Assembly (NCBI GenBank): GCA_035934015.1
Contig: DASYYH010000026.1
Coordinates: 62,001 to 126,000, forward strand
DNA: 64,000 nucleotides
Direction of reading: 5' to 3'
Source: Candidatus Acidiferrales bacterium
Lineage (GTDB): Bacteria; Acidobacteriota; Terriglobia; Acidiferrales; UBA7541
Shown: piece by piece, positions 52,822-62,252 of the stretch
Layout of the letters: each line of letters begins with the position of its first letter
Position numbering within the stretch: the stretch's first letter is position 1
The notes under the pieces: model-generated
Told to the model about the DNA's origin: nothing
What the model saw: the letters and a program-made list of their open reading frames with translations, nothing else
The model's database searches: none
Program-made: the position numbers and the translations under genes

Positions 52822-54147
52822 TTACTCCTCCACCGTGCGGAATTTCGCGTACACATAGGGATAATGCGGCTGGAACCAATTGCGGAAGGAGCGCCGCAGC
52901 ATGCAAGCGGCCGTGCGTTGCGATCCGCCCTTCATCACGAAATGCTTGCCATCGAAAAAGTTCGCAGAGTAGCCGGGATAAAACGAAAACGGTTCGAATC
53001 CAGGGAATGGCGCAAACGGAGTCGAAGTCCACTCCCATCCGTTTCCCAGCAAGTCGTAAATACCAAACGCGCTTTGCCCCGCCGGATGCGCGTTTACCGG
53101 CGTCGGATCCCAATGCTGAAAATTGAAATTTCCGCGACTGGCGCTCGGCTCCACATCACCCCACGGGTACATGCATTCGATTTCGGCGGGCGTGCCATAG
53201 GCCGCGCGATGCCATTGCGCTTCCGTCGGCAAGGACTGGGCCTCCCATCGCGCATAGGCTGAGGCTTCCGCGTGGCTTACGTACGCAGGGCAATCGAACG
53301 GCAGCGGCACTTGCGCGAACATCCCGCGATATTTCCACTCTTCGCCGTCGCGCTGCCAGAGAAGCGGATGCGAGATTCGCGCTTCGGATTTCCATGCCCA
53401 CGCTTCGCGGCTCCATAGCCGCGCGTCGTCGTACCCGCCCGCGCTGAGGAATGCCAGAAACTCTCGATTCGTTACCGGATACGCGCCAATGCGAAACGCG
53501 TTCACATCGATCGCGTGTTCTTCGAATTCGTTGTCCCAGCCGAACGCGCCACTGGAGCGCCGCAGTCCCAGTGTTGCCTTCCCAGAGGGAATACCAGCCA
53601 TGTGCGGCTCGACTGTTCGCGCCGCGACAGTCGAACTGCTCACTTCGGGCGCGATTTTCCGGTCATACGGCAATTGGTGCAGCAAATATGCCAGCGTTTC
53701 CGCATGCATCAGCCGATGCTCGATGGCAACGTTCAGCAGCGTTCCGTCGGCGACAAACTTCGGCAACGAATTCGCCGGGGCATTCAGCGCAGAGTCGATT
53801 CGGTTGCGCACTTCGCGATTGTATGCAGCTACATCTTCAATTGTTGGCCAGTCGCTGGGAACGTCGTGCGGGAGCTGGCCATCGACGGGATCGATTCCGA
53901 AGGCGAAAAGTTTGTCGTACTCAGGATGGAAGCTCAGATGATCGAAAGCGCCACGCGCGATCAAATTCCAATCGAAGGCCTCCAGGTGGCCTAAATAAAA
54001 AACGAGCCTGTGGCGTTCGGGGATTGGCCGGTCGTAAAGAGCCTCGGGACGGAGAATCCGGAAAAGCATATCCGTCTGCCGTCGCGCACTCCCCAGACGT
54101 CCCTGCAAGGGATAGATAGATTCGGGCTGTACCTTCGGAGTAGCCAT
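52822..54147 (-). CDS. egtB: Ergothioneine biosynthesis protein EgtB-type, non-heme iron sulfoxide synthase
   Basis: 441 residues. An N-terminal DinB-like domain carries three iron-ligand histidines, H54 in GHLEAFDW and H144/H148 in EHRLMH. A C-terminal formylglycine-generating-enzyme-like domain starts at GWDNEFEEHAIDV and has LPTEAQWHRAAYG, GNGWEWTSTPFAPFPGF and FVMKGGSQRTAACMLRRSFRNW. It forms the C-S bond to hercynine from cysteine or gamma-glutamylcysteine. No EgtC glutaminase, EgtA or EgtE lyase is adjacent, so a direct-cysteine variant is possible. It is coupled to egtD downstream. Confidence 0.93.
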   Translation of the reverse strand: MATPKVQPESIYPLQGRLGSARRQTDMLFRILRPEALYDRPIPERHRLVFYLGHLEAFDWNLIARGAFDHLSFHPEYDKLFAFGIDPVDGQLPHDVPSDWPTIEDVAAYNREVRNRIDSALNAPANSLPKFVADGTLLNVAIEHRLMHAETLAYLLHQLPYDRKIAPEVSSSTVAARTVEPHMAGIPSGKATLGLRRSSGAFGWDNEFEEHAIDVNAFRIGAYPVTNREFLAFLSAGGYDDARLWSREAWAWKSEARISHPLLWQRDGEEWKYRGMFAQVPLPFDCPAYVSHAEASAYARWEAQSLPTEAQWHRAAYGTPAEIECMYPWGDVEPSASRGNFNFQHWDPTPVNAHPAGQSAFGIYDLLGNGWEWTSTPFAPFPGFEPFSFYPGYSANFFDGKHFVMKGGSQRTAACMLRRSFRNWFQPHYPYVYAKFRTVEE

Positions 54148-54281
54148 GAGAGGGGCCTCCGGGCTAGATGCTCATTTTCCTACTTTGGGGCGCTTTGGAC
54201 AACAAGACTTAGATTCACGGACAGTGCGGGCGGATACATACAGAGACTTCCGGGTCGGGGGCTAACAAGGGTTTCCCGGAG

Positions 54282-54911
54282 CTAGCCGAGGTGCGAGCGG
54301 CCCGGAGAAATGACATACTCCATCAGCTTGCGAAGCGCTTTGCCGCGATGGCTTATTTCATTTTTTTCTGTTTCATTCAATTCCGCGAAGGTCTTGGCGC
54401 GTTCGGCGGAGTAAAAAACCGGATCGTATCCAAATCCATTGCGCCCTCGGGGTTCTTCGGTGATCGTGCCCTCGGCCAGATCGGAAAAAATGGCGAGCAT
54501 CCGACCCTCTCTTGCGGCTGCGACAACACAGACAAAGTGCGCCAGGCGCGTATCACCGTCCTTTCCGCGCAATTCGCCGAGCAGTTTCGCCACACGCTCC
54601 GAATCTGTCGCGTTTGGTCCTGCGTAGCGCGCCGAATGCACGCCCGGCGCGCCACCCAATGACGGAACAACCAGCCCCGAATCATCCGCGAAGACGATTC
54701 CATCCCTATCCCCACGGAAATGTTTGCTGTAGTGCAGCGCTTTTCCGGCTGCGTTTTCGGCGAATGTTGGGGCGTCCTCAGGAAAACCGGGAATGTTCTG
54801 AAATTGTGGGAGCAAATCCACCACGATGTCACGCCCTATAGCCAGTGTGCGGTATTCGCTCAGCTTTCCGGCGTTCGTTGATGCGAGGAGTAATTTAACG
54901 GGCGTGCGCAC
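54282..54911 (-). CDS. rdgB: XTP/dITP diphosphatase (RdgB/HAM1)
   Basis: 209 residues. [15 protein letters not shown] at the start, [25 protein letters not shown], and [12 protein letters not shown] and SHRGKAL in the second half are the complete set of HAM1 motifs. It removes non-canonical purine triphosphates. It starts with GTG, overlapping the end of rph by 17 bases, so the two are coupled. Confidence 0.95.
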   Translation of the reverse strand: MRTPVKLLLASTNAGKLSEYRTLAIGRDIVVDLLPQFQNIPGFPEDAPTFAENAAGKALHYSKHFRGDRDGIVFADDSGLVVPSLGGAPGVHSARYAGPNATDSERVAKLLGELRGKDGDTRLAHFVCVVAAAREGRMLAIFSDLAEGTITEEPRGRNGFGYDPVFYSAERAKTFAELNETEKNEISHRGKALRKLMEYVISPGRSHLG

Positions 54912-55632
54912 GGAAATCCATGTGCAGCAGGTCGCGCTGCACCTTTGTCAGATCGCGTATTCCTGCCGTTGCGAGACGCAATAACGACTGCATCTCGCCA
55001 TCTGTGAAAGGACGGCCCTCCGCTGTCGCCTGCACTTCGACAAGCCGGCCCGTGCCGGTCATCACCACGTTCATGTCCACCTGGGCGCGCGAATCTTCTT
55101 CGTACGCGAGGTCAAGAAGCAATTCATCTTTTACGATTCCCACGCTGACAGCGGCCACGGAATCCACGAGCGGGATGACCGGCAGAATTCCTGCCGCCTT
55201 CATGCGCTCGAACGCCAGAGCCAGAGCCACAAATGCGCCAGAAATGGACGTCGTTCGCGTCCCGCCGTCGGCCTCAATCACATCGCAGTCGATCCATACC
55301 GTGCGCTCACCCAGCGCCTCAAGGTCGGTCACGGCGCGCAAAGCTCTCCCGATCAATCGCTGAATTTCTTGCGTTCGTCCCGATTGTTTCCCGCGAGCGG
55401 CTTCCCGAGGAGTGCGCTTATCTGTCGCGCGCGGCAGCATTCCGTATTCGCTGGTCACCCAGCCTTTTTCCTGGCCGCGCAAAAATTGTGGCACGCCGTC
55501 TTCAATCGTCGCCGTGGCCACGACGCGCGTGCGCCCCGCCTCAATCAACACGCTTCCTTCGGCCGTCGAGACGAAGTCCGGCGTCAGTTTAATCGACCGC
55601 AATTCGCTTGCTGCGCGTCCGTCGGGTCGCAA
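54895..55632 (-). CDS. rph: Ribonuclease PH
   Basis: 245 residues. [61 protein letters not shown] and [20 protein letters not shown] are all characteristic. It trims tRNA 3' ends using phosphate. The start is an uncommon TTG at 55632, supported by AGGAGG 6 bases upstream. It belongs to an amidase - GerMN - rph - rdgB run similar to gerM-rph-ysnA in Bacillus. Confidence 0.95.
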   Translation of the reverse strand: MRPDGRAASELRSIKLTPDFVSTAEGSVLIEAGRTRVVATATIEDGVPQFLRGQEKGWVTSEYGMLPRATDKRTPREAARGKQSGRTQEIQRLIGRALRAVTDLEALGERTVWIDCDVIEADGGTRTTSISGAFVALALAFERMKAAGILPVIPLVDSVAAVSVGIVKDELLLDLAYEEDSRAQVDMNVVMTGTGRLVEVQATAEGRPFTDGEMQSLLRLATAGIRDLTKVQRDLLHMDFRAHAR

Positions 55633-55726
55633 AAATCCCTCCTGGCATGAACTCAGGTCGTCTTACTCCATCGCGACGCTACAGTTTGAAACTCAACCTG
55701 CACAGTGTCAACCGTGCTGCGCAGCT

Positions 55727-56416
55727 TCATAACAAACTTTTTGGCTTCTGTGGCGCTCCAGACTTCGCTGGCGGATTCACGGAGGGAGCCGGACTCGGAG
55801 GATTCGAAGGCGCAGCCGGAGTCATAATGGCCGGACGCACTTCGAAAAAACCCGATAGGTCGATGTGTCCGGCGAGCGTCTCCGCTCCTTGCCCATGGAT
55901 GAGAATTTTCAGACGCGTGATCGATGGTACGTTTGCGCCCAGCGTTTGTGCCAGCGAACTGACCGCCATCCATTCGCTCAGAATTCCCGAAGGCATTTCT
56001 GACGCCATCTCATCGGAAAAATCCGCCACAGCAGTGCCGTCCGGCAAAATGTAAAAATTGAGGAGTGTCGCTCCCGTGGGCAGAGTTCGTTGCGCGGGCG
56101 ACGGCGGATTTGCGATGAGTTCCTCGATCAATTGCTTGGCGCGTTCGACGGGATCAGCCGATAGCGGCAATTGCACAGTCACGGGCGCGAGCTGATCCGG
56201 CTGCGTCGTGGAAACCCAAAACAACTGAGCGTTCGACTTTACGTCCGTCGGCGTCGAGATCGGCGGCGCAATCACCTCGCGCCGCTCCTGCTCTTCCGTG
56301 GCCTGTGTGTGTTGCAAACGCGCCGCACGTTGGTGCAGCGTTCGAAAGTAAACCAATCCGACCAGCACAGCGGCTGCGAGCGCGATCAGAATCAGCGTAA
56401 TGCGCCGCATACTCAT
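55727..56416 (-). CDS. GerMN-domain membrane protein
   Basis: 229 residues with one N-terminal membrane helix (ITLILIALAAAVLVGLVYF) and an exported GerMN domain (ERAKQLIEELIANPPSP, FYILPDGTAVADFSDEMASE, SLAQTLGANVPSITRLKILIHGQ). A Pro/Ser/Ala-rich tail follows. GerMN domains occur in envelope proteins that act with wall enzymes. The start overlaps the stop of the amidase gene (ATGA). Confidence 0.88.
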   Translation of the reverse strand: MSMRRITLILIALAAAVLVGLVYFRTLHQRAARLQHTQATEEQERREVIAPPISTPTDVKSNAQLFWVSTTQPDQLAPVTVQLPLSADPVERAKQLIEELIANPPSPAQRTLPTGATLLNFYILPDGTAVADFSDEMASEMPSGILSEWMAVSSLAQTLGANVPSITRLKILIHGQGAETLAGHIDLSGFFEVRPAIMTPAAPSNPPSPAPSVNPPAKSGAPQKPKSLL

Positions 56417-57213
56417 TTTCCACCCGGTGGATAAATCGTTTTGTACGCCATCACAGCGCGTGTGATTCCGCTGGCCAGATCGGGAATCAACGCTTCCAGT
56501 TTTGCGCGATCCATAGCTATGTTGGAAATTTCGAGTGCTACAGCCGGTTCAGCGATGGAGCGCAATTGATATACCGGTGCGCCCCGCGAAACATTCGGCG
56601 ATCCCTTGAATTTGTCCGCGAGCTCGACTTGAATCAAATCGCCAAGCTTCCCGCTCTGCGTCAGATAAGGTTTCTGAGCTTCGCGCCACAATAGAAATCC
56701 CGAGGCTGCGCTCATCTGCGCGGCGGTTTGAGCTGCATTCCCTTGTACGTCGCTCGCTCCCACGTTCGGCGACGGAAACAAATACGTGTACGTCCGCAGA
56801 CTTCCTGGCGGCCCGGAAGAACCCACGTGCAGGCTGATAAAAATGGCGTCCGTCTGCGCATTCGCTGTTTGTGCGCGATCATCGAATGCCGGATCCGCGT
56901 CGCTTTCGCGCGTCATCACGACTTGAAATCCCTGCGCACGAAGCGAGCTTGCTATTGCCTGCGCGAGTTCGAGAACGATGTCTTTTTCCGCCACGCCGCC
57001 TGGACCGCGCGCGCCGGAATCCGTGCCGCCATGCGCTGCGTCGAGCACAACGGTCCGCAAGGATTCGTTCGCTTGCGGCGGCGTAACGGCCTGCTGGGTC
57101 GGATTTTGTTGTGGCTGACTTTGCTGCGCTGGCTGTTGCGCGTTAGAGGTGTGAGCCAACGCGCACGCTACAGCAAAGCAACAAACCGCTCCGAAGATTC
57201 GGGCGCGCCTCAC
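56413..57213 (-). CDS. N-acetylmuramoyl-L-alanine amidase (Amidase_3)
   Basis: 266 residues. A signal peptide ending in NAQQ is followed by a Gln-rich linker and the zinc amidase domain: VVLDAAHGGTDSGARG (first His), EKDIVLELA (Glu ligand), ISLHVGSSG (second His) and the catalytic LEISNI. It cleaves the amide that joins stem peptides to MurNAc. Start is a GTG. It is first in the amidase - GerMN - rph - rdgB operon. Confidence 0.92.
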   Translation of the reverse strand: MRRARIFGAVCCFAVACALAHTSNAQQPAQQSQPQQNPTQQAVTPPQANESLRTVVLDAAHGGTDSGARGPGGVAEKDIVLELAQAIASSLRAQGFQVVMTRESDADPAFDDRAQTANAQTDAIFISLHVGSSGPPGSLRTYTYLFPSPNVGASDVQGNAAQTAAQMSAASGFLLWREAQKPYLTQSGKLGDLIQVELADKFKGSPNVSRGAPVYQLRSIAEPAVALEISNIAMDRAKLEALIPDLASGITRAVMAYKTIYPPGGK

Positions 57214-57344
57214 GCCGCAGAGGATAACAGAAATATTCCTGAAGTATTTCCCGAACCACGGACCTCTTGCAGTGCTGTGTACTCTTTGCAGACGAAAACC
57301 TCACGCCGGTTGACCTGGGGCCGTCACTGCCCTAAAAAGGAACC

Positions 57345-57668
57345 ATGAAGCCCTTTGCGATTTTCCTATTTTCGTTGATGTCAGCAATTCCCGCGCTGGC
57401 CGGCCCGCGTGTCTATCAGCCCGGCAAGGTGCTTTCGTTCGATACGGGGCAAGTTCAAAAAGGTTCGAAGCACGCGGCGAAAGATGAAGTCGTGTATCAG
57501 GTGCAAGTCGGTTCCGTCGTTTACAAAGTTACGAACCACTCGAAGAAGCACGAATTCTCAGCCGACCAAATGGTCCAGTGCCGCACCGACAAGGCTCATC
57601 TCTTCATTGAGAAAGAAAAGGGCGGCGAAGTGAAGTACGACATTGTTGGCGAAGTCGCCTCACACTAG
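57345..57668 (+). CDS. Small secreted protein, unknown
   Basis: 107 residues with a signal peptide (FAIFLFSLMSAIPALAG). The mature domain (about 85 residues) is Lys/Val-rich and beta-like (VYQVQVGSVVYKVTNHSKKHEF). No family assigned. ATG 57345 is preceded by AAAAGGA. It is convergent with the next gene. Confidence 0.6.
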   Translation: MKPFAIFLFSLMSAIPALAGPRVYQPGKVLSFDTGQVQKGSKHAAKDEVVYQVQVGSVVYKVTNHSKKHEFSADQMVQCRTDKAHLFIEKEKGGEVKYDIVGEVASH

Positions 57669-57722
57669 TCCACGCAGAATCCCAGTTCGCTTCGGACAGA
57701 CATTCAGAAATGCTGGCGCGAG

Positions 57723-58619
57723 CTAGGAGCCAGCTGCGATCCCTGCATCTTCCGAGGCTCCCAGCGCGGCGGCGGCCCAGTCCAGATTCTCGCGTTTCTT
57801 GGCCATCGCGGAGAGCCAGCGGTCACGCAGCAGGCTTGCCGTCGGCATCGGCGTTTGGGATTCCGCCGCAGTTCGCAGAACGAGATGGATGTCCTTCAAG
57901 CCAAGCGCAAGGCGAAATCCCGCTGGCTCATAAGAATGTTCAGCGATGCGCTTGCCATAGCTTTCGTAAACCGGGCAGGGAAACAACGTCGGGACCAGCA
58001 TTTCGAACGCGCGAGTGCGATCTATCCCATTTTTTTCAGCCAGCGTGAACGCTTCCGCCAGCGCCTCAATCAGAGCGGCGAGCAGAAAATTTCCGGACAA
58101 TTTCACCACATTCGCTGCGCCAGGGTCTTCACCGAACTCGAAAACGCTCCGGCTGAGAGGAGACAGAATCGGCGCGACTCTCTTTCTCGCCGCGGCCGGG
58201 CCAGATACGCAAACGGCAAGCTGGCGTGCCGCTGCTGCTTCCGGCCGCCCGAAAACCGGCGCAGCAATGTACGCGACGCCCATGCTTTCGTGCTGCCGAG
58301 CGAGCATTCGCGCGGTCGCCGGAGCAATCGTACTCATGGAGATGTGGACTCCGCCGGCGCCCAATCTGGAGACGAAAGAGTCGGAGCCAGTGCAAAGAGC
58401 CTCCAGCGCAGCATCATCGGAAACCATGGTCACAACGATGCCGCCTTTCGATGCCACTTCGGCCGGAGTCGAAACGGATTTCGCGCCGCTGGCAACGAGC
58501 GCGGCAGACTTGGACGCGGTGCGGTTGTAGACCTTCAGCGAATGTCCCGCGCGCTGAATATTTTCTGCAATGGGGAATCCCATGTTGCCGAGGCCGATCA
58601 TTCCGATGGTTTCACTCAT
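57723..58619 (-). CDS. NAD(P)-dependent dehydrogenase of the 3-hydroxyisobutyrate/6PGDH-like family
   Basis: About 298 residues. MIGLGNMGFPIAENIQ is the nucleotide site and VYNRT is typical. STIAPATARML, APVFGRPEAA and VKLSGNFLLAA (catalytic Lys within) match beta-hydroxyacid dehydrogenases such as GarR/HIBADH/GLYR. Substrate undetermined. The ATG at 58619 follows a TTG codon; the ATG is chosen. Confidence 0.9.
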   Translation of the reverse strand: MSETIGMIGLGNMGFPIAENIQRAGHSLKVYNRTASKSAALVASGAKSVSTPAEVASKGGIVVTMVSDDAALEALCTGSDSFVSRLGAGGVHISMSTIAPATARMLARQHESMGVAYIAAPVFGRPEAAAARQLAVCVSGPAAARKRVAPILSPLSRSVFEFGEDPGAANVVKLSGNFLLAALIEALAEAFTLAEKNGIDRTRAFEMLVPTLFPCPVYESYGKRIAEHSYEPAGFRLALGLKDIHLVLRTAAESQTPMPTASLLRDRWLSAMAKKRENLDWAAAALGASEDAGIAAGS

Positions 58620-58978
58620 CAAGAGAATCTCCCGCGAATACGAAATCGTACCAATACTGAATGCAAGCCACGGAAACCCGGCTTCAAATGAAACCGCGGG
58701 TTTCTTCCATGCAGGAAAAGGCTAACAGAAAACCCGCAAACGAGCATTAGCGCACCAGCAAACTGCGACTGAGCATGCCGGTGCGAATTTGGCTGCAGCT
58801 GCACAGAACAGGAGTTGAAATGAGCCGCGAAACTTACGAGGAAGAAAAAAGAAAGAAGAAAGCCAAGGGGAAATGCTTGCCGGTGGTTTTCGGTTGGCTC
58901 TGCTGGCTGCAAAGGCCGCCCTGCTTCATTCAGCGGAGCTGCCTTTGCAGTCCTAGAGAGCTGAGGGTAAAAAACTTC
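58620..58978. other. Intergenic region with hairpins
   Basis: About 360 bases between the dehydrogenase and the PEP-CTERM gene. There is GAAACCCG/CGGGTTTC near 58673-58706. A hairpin with stem CTGCAAAGGC (58907-58916) and GCCTTTGCAG (58941-58950) lies just after the PEP-CTERM stop. Neither is followed by a T run, so they are not simple terminators. A possible 73-residue plus-strand frame from 58820 overlaps this and is not accepted. Confidence 0.45.
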
Positions 58979-59572
58979 TTAGCTGTTACGGCGAAGCAGA
59001 AAGAATCCCACAATGCCGGTGCCAAGAAGGACGAGCGTTGACGGCTCTGGAGTTCCACCAATGCCGCCCGGGCCTGTCAAACCGCTCGGAGGACCTTCAA
59101 GCGAGAAGTAAGTGGTCGCTCCGATGCCCAAGCCACCCGTGAAGGTGACGACCAAGTTGCCACTGCTGAAGGCGAACGTCATGTTTGGCCCTTCGTAACC
59201 GTACGTCGTGCCCGAACAATACGAAGCGCCCGTGTACGTGCAAATGCCATCGCCGTCAAAGCCAAAGGCAATGCCCGTGCTCGTCAGCGTCATCGAATTC
59301 AACGTTGCGCCAGTGTTGTTTGTAACACCGATGGACGTATCCTCGATGCCGTCGTAAGCCGGATTGCCGGTCAGTGTAACGCTGAAGGCTGTGGCCACTC
59401 CACCGCTCGCCGACGTCACATTGATTTCTGCTCCGCAATACAGAGGCCCTAAACCGGAGTCAGATCCGACGTTGGGGCACACTGCGCTCTGCGCCTGCGC
59501 CGCGCCTGCCGCCAGAAGCAAGAGGCAGCAGCCGAAGACAGGGTAAAGCATCTTCTTAATTGAAATGTTCAT
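58979..59572 (-). CDS. PEP-CTERM-anchored secreted protein
   Basis: 197 residues from ATG 59572, with AAGGGGG upstream. A signal peptide (MLYPVFGCCLLLLAAGAAQAQ) is followed by a Thr/Ser/Gly-rich beta domain. The C-terminus is a clear PEP-CTERM sorting signal: TPEPSTLVLLGTG, a hydrophobic helix, then LLRRNS. The signal directs the protein to an exosortase. No exosortase (epsH-like) gene lies in this window. Confidence 0.9.
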   Translation of the reverse strand: MNISIKKMLYPVFGCCLLLLAAGAAQAQSAVCPNVGSDSGLGPLYCGAEINVTSASGGVATAFSVTLTGNPAYDGIEDTSIGVTNNTGATLNSMTLTSTGIAFGFDGDGICTYTGASYCSGTTYGYEGPNMTFAFSSGNLVVTFTGGLGIGATTYFSLEGPPSGLTGPGGIGGTPEPSTLVLLGTGIVGFFLLRRNS

Positions 59573-59792
59573 AGTTATGAACACCCCCTTAGACAAGACA
59601 CTAGCACTTGGCGCGCCAAAGTACTGTTTCCGTATCCTGTTCGTAATCATATATTTAGCTGGTGTAAATGCACGATGAACGCATGCATTAGGCACGGAGA
59701 TAGCAGAATTGTGGAAATTGCTTGCACAATCCGTCGGCATGGAACGTCGTGATTTTCTACAATCCTGAGGGTGAGTACTAGTCATCCCCGCG

Positions 59793-60110
59793 TCAGTCGC
59801 CATGGACTTGAGAGAGCCACTTCATCAGGATCGCTTTTTGATCTGGTTCGATCTGTGTGAATGATATTCCCATTCCGATGTTCGGTTTGGAATGGGCAAC
59901 CGTGCCGACGGCGGTGAACTTTGCGTCCATGTGGGTGATCGTGATACGCACGTTCGCCCCGCCGGGGAATGGATTCATGGTGTCGACATAGCAGCCATGG
60001 AGGCTTAAATCGCCGGTTCGGGCGTTTATACGCGTTTCCTGAGCCGATTCGAGGAGCTCGACCGAGGCGAAGAAAGGATGGCGCGGCTCGCGCCTGTGTT
60101 CGATGTCCAT
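59793..60110 (-). CDS. PilZ domain protein
   Basis: 105 residues, a single PilZ domain. HRREPRHPF near residue 5 and GDLSLHGCYV near 33 are the two c-di-GMP motifs, and GMGISF closes the barrel. Binding is predicted, not shown. It is upstream of, and on the same strand as, the PEP-CTERM gene. Confidence 0.9.
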   Translation of the reverse strand: MDIEHRREPRHPFFASVELLESAQETRINARTGDLSLHGCYVDTMNPFPGGANVRITITHMDAKFTAVGTVAHSKPNIGMGISFTQIEPDQKAILMKWLSQVHGD

Positions 60111-60653
60111 TCCGTTGGAGGAATTATGCTCACCCGGCCGGGATAGTCAAGAGCCAAGCCGTCCGGCGGAGGCCCGCCGCGGCGGGATTCGCGGCCGAGG
60201 AATACAGCAAAAATCGCGCGATTTCCGGCCCCGGAAAAACTTTTACCGTAGACGATTTTCGCTTACACAAGAAACTACTTGCGTCAAGAATGAGTCTCGT
60301 CCTAAAATAAATTCTGTAAGCTCGATTGGTGTCTCCCCGCGAAGTAAACTTCCCGTTTTCCCCGAAAATCCGGAGAACCTGCGCGCGGTGCGCGTTTCGT
60401 CGCCGCAAAGCCGCAGCGCAGCCGCGCAACTTCTTCGCCGCTACCGTGTTCATCAAGACGGGCTGCGGTTGCGGCGCGCGAAGGGCTGCGCCTCCGCACT
60501 TCTTGCCCAAAGAATCAATTTCCTGTGCGGCTTGTGCAACCCTCCCTGCGCACAGGCCGTCGAAAAAAGTGAGAGGCCTGCGGCGAGTGTGTGGCACTCT
60601 GGAGCGAGAGTCGGGCGGAAACCGCGCGCAGAAAGGCGCGGAGGAGAGAATCG
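60111..60653. other. Long G+C-rich non-coding region, possible leader or RNA
   Basis: No credible gene on either strand. TTGCGT at 60279-60284 and TAAAAT at 60303-60308 (spacer 18) could be a promoter. CCTGTGCG (60522-60529) and CGCACAGG (60549-60556) form one clear hairpin. The long frames here conflict with the gene at 60654 and look like shadows of high G+C. Confidence 0.4.
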
Positions 60654-61022
60654 ATGAGAACGAAAATCGTGCCTGCCATTGCGCTGTTATCGCTGGCGCT
60701 CATTTCCGGCGCGGGATATGCGAAGCCGAAGCCAGCGCCGCCGGTGAAACTGGTGATGTCTCCGGCGTCGATGGTATCTCCCGCCGACATCGTCAAATAT
60801 CTTCAGGAAAAATGCCCCAATGTGACGATAACGATCAATTCCAAAGAGTCGGATTACATGCTCGACGCCCGGGGCTGGCCCGAACGCTATCGGTTTACGT
60901 TATATCGCAAGGGCGGGACGGCGGTGTTCGCCACGTCTACGATTTTGCTGAGCAACGCGGTCAAGGATGTTTGCAAGTACGTGAACAATAATCCGCTGCC
61001 AGCCGAAAAGCCCGCGAAGTAA
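60654..61022 (+). CDS. Small secreted protein, unknown
   Basis: 122 residues from ATG 60654, with GAGGAG about 8 bases upstream. A signal peptide ends in GAGYAK. The mature part (KLVMSPASMVSPADIVKYLQEKCPNVTITINSKESDYML) looks like an alpha/beta domain with one Cys pair, similar to 'periplasmic protein of unknown function' families in Acidobacteriota. No assignment. Confidence 0.6.
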   Translation: MRTKIVPAIALLSLALISGAGYAKPKPAPPVKLVMSPASMVSPADIVKYLQEKCPNVTITINSKESDYMLDARGWPERYRFTLYRKGGTAVFATSTILLSNAVKDVCKYVNNNPLPAEKPAK

Positions 61023-61184
61023 ATTGCGAAAAGGCGAGTCGGCGCGAATGCCGCTTGCACTTTAGAAAATATAATGACCGCCGCGTTCGCCGCTTCGCCA
61101 CGATGATGAGACGTGTTGTGCTCTAGAAGAGCAAGAAGATTTAGGCGAGTCCACAATTCTTCGGGGATCTCAAATCAACACGCC

Positions 61185-61625
61185 TCACTTTCGGGCGCGG
61201 GATTCCCGCTGCAATCGCGCTTCTGCCGCAGCGCGAATTGCCGGCGGAAATGGACACGACTTGTGCGTTCGCCGATCCAGGTGCACGGCAGTCAATTCGC
61301 TGGTGGCTGCCACCGTATTTTTTTCGATGTTGCGCATCTCATGCACAAAGCGAATCACTTTTTCGCGCACCTCGAGTACGCGCGATCTGACTTCGACTAC
61401 GTCACCCGCGAACAGTTCTTCTTTGTAGGTTGTGTTTTGCTGCACGCCGGCCATGCCACGGTGTTGCTCGCGCATATATGACGGCGTGATTCCGAGCTCG
61501 GCGAATAAATTCCACGTCGCTTCGTCGAATTTTCCCGTGTACCACATCACGTTCATGTGTCCCATGTGATCGCAGTGCCACGGATGCACCACGCCTTTGT
61601 ATGTGAGTGTCTCCATGGCCACCAT
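61185..61625 (-). CDS. Acyl-CoA thioesterase, 4HBT hotdog family
   Basis: About 146 residues. HCDHMGHMNVMWYTGKFDEATW is the 4-hydroxybenzoyl-CoA thioesterase signature with the catalytic Asp, and RVLEVREKVIRFVHEMRN is in the second half. It hydrolyses an acyl- or aryl-CoA. ATG at 61625 or 61616. Divergent from ssrA. Confidence 0.85.
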   Translation of the reverse strand: MVAMETLTYKGVVHPWHCDHMGHMNVMWYTGKFDEATWNLFAELGITPSYMREQHRGMAGVQQNTTYKEELFAGDVVEVRSRVLEVREKVIRFVHEMRNIEKNTVAATSELTAVHLDRRTHKSCPFPPAIRAAAEARLQRESRARK

Positions 61626-61703
61626 AGTATGCCGTGATGCTTCGTGATGCCAACTCGGGCATGTGTTTCCGCACCATGATAATATAGCGAAGAGTCGTAA
61701 TTC

Positions 61704-62082
61704 GGGGGCGAAACGGTTTCGACGGAGGCTGTCGCGGCCCGAAGGCATGCCGGGCGTCACCTGCCCGCAATCGGGTGAAACAATACAACTGCCAATACGC
61801 AGTTGGCTCTCGCTGCTTAATTAAAAACTAAGTAGCGCGTCTCCCTTCCTGTCGCCCACGCGGGGAGGACGAGGCGTCACAAGGTGGACTGGCTGGCGCA
61901 TTTCGGCCCGTAATGCGTCGGCGAGACTATCGGGCTAGCTGGCCGCGTTTCTTGCTCGCTCTGAGCGCGGGCGGCGAACAGCGGAATGCCGCAAGGCATG
62001 GCCGCATGCGAACGAGCTAAGCATGTAGTCTTCGTGCTACAAGGTCTCTCGGACGGGGGTTCGACTCCCCCCGCCTCCACCA
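61704..62082 (+). ncRNA. ssrA: Transfer-messenger RNA (ssrA)
   Basis: The 5' end GGGGGCG pairs with CGCCTCC near the 3' end, followed by A and encoded CCA. The tRNA-like domain has AAACGGTTTCGAC at the 5' side and GGGGGTTCGACTCCCC as T arm. The tag reading frame from 61791 encodes ANTQLALAA and ends at TAA 61818-61820. It rescues stalled ribosomes with SmpB. Confidence 0.97.
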
Positions 62083-62252
62083 AATCCGCCGACGATCCTG
62101 GGGATAGTCGAGAGAAAAGCCGAAACGTCAGATGAAGTTGATTCCGTTCATAACGAGCCTCTAATGCGTCAGGCGATCAGGCAAGATCGCGCTCCGCTCG
62201 TTGCTACCTTATGAGGACGTACGTCTTAACATGAACTGACTCGTCGCGCTTG

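Noticed and set aside
52990-53010. GGTTCGAATCC, a T-loop-like string that could signal a tRNA
   Set aside because: It lies within egtB coding sequence, with no acceptor or anticodon stem around it.
58820-59041. Possible 73-residue protein starting MSRETYEEEK
   Set aside because: It has a reasonable ribosome-binding site, but the frame runs through a hairpin and into the antisense of the PEP-CTERM sorting signal. Composition after residue 20 is not protein-like.
60103-60991. Overlapping plus-strand frames of 184 and 221 residues
   Set aside because: They are in conflict with the secreted gene at 60654, are Arg/Ala-rich, and have no start signal or known motif.
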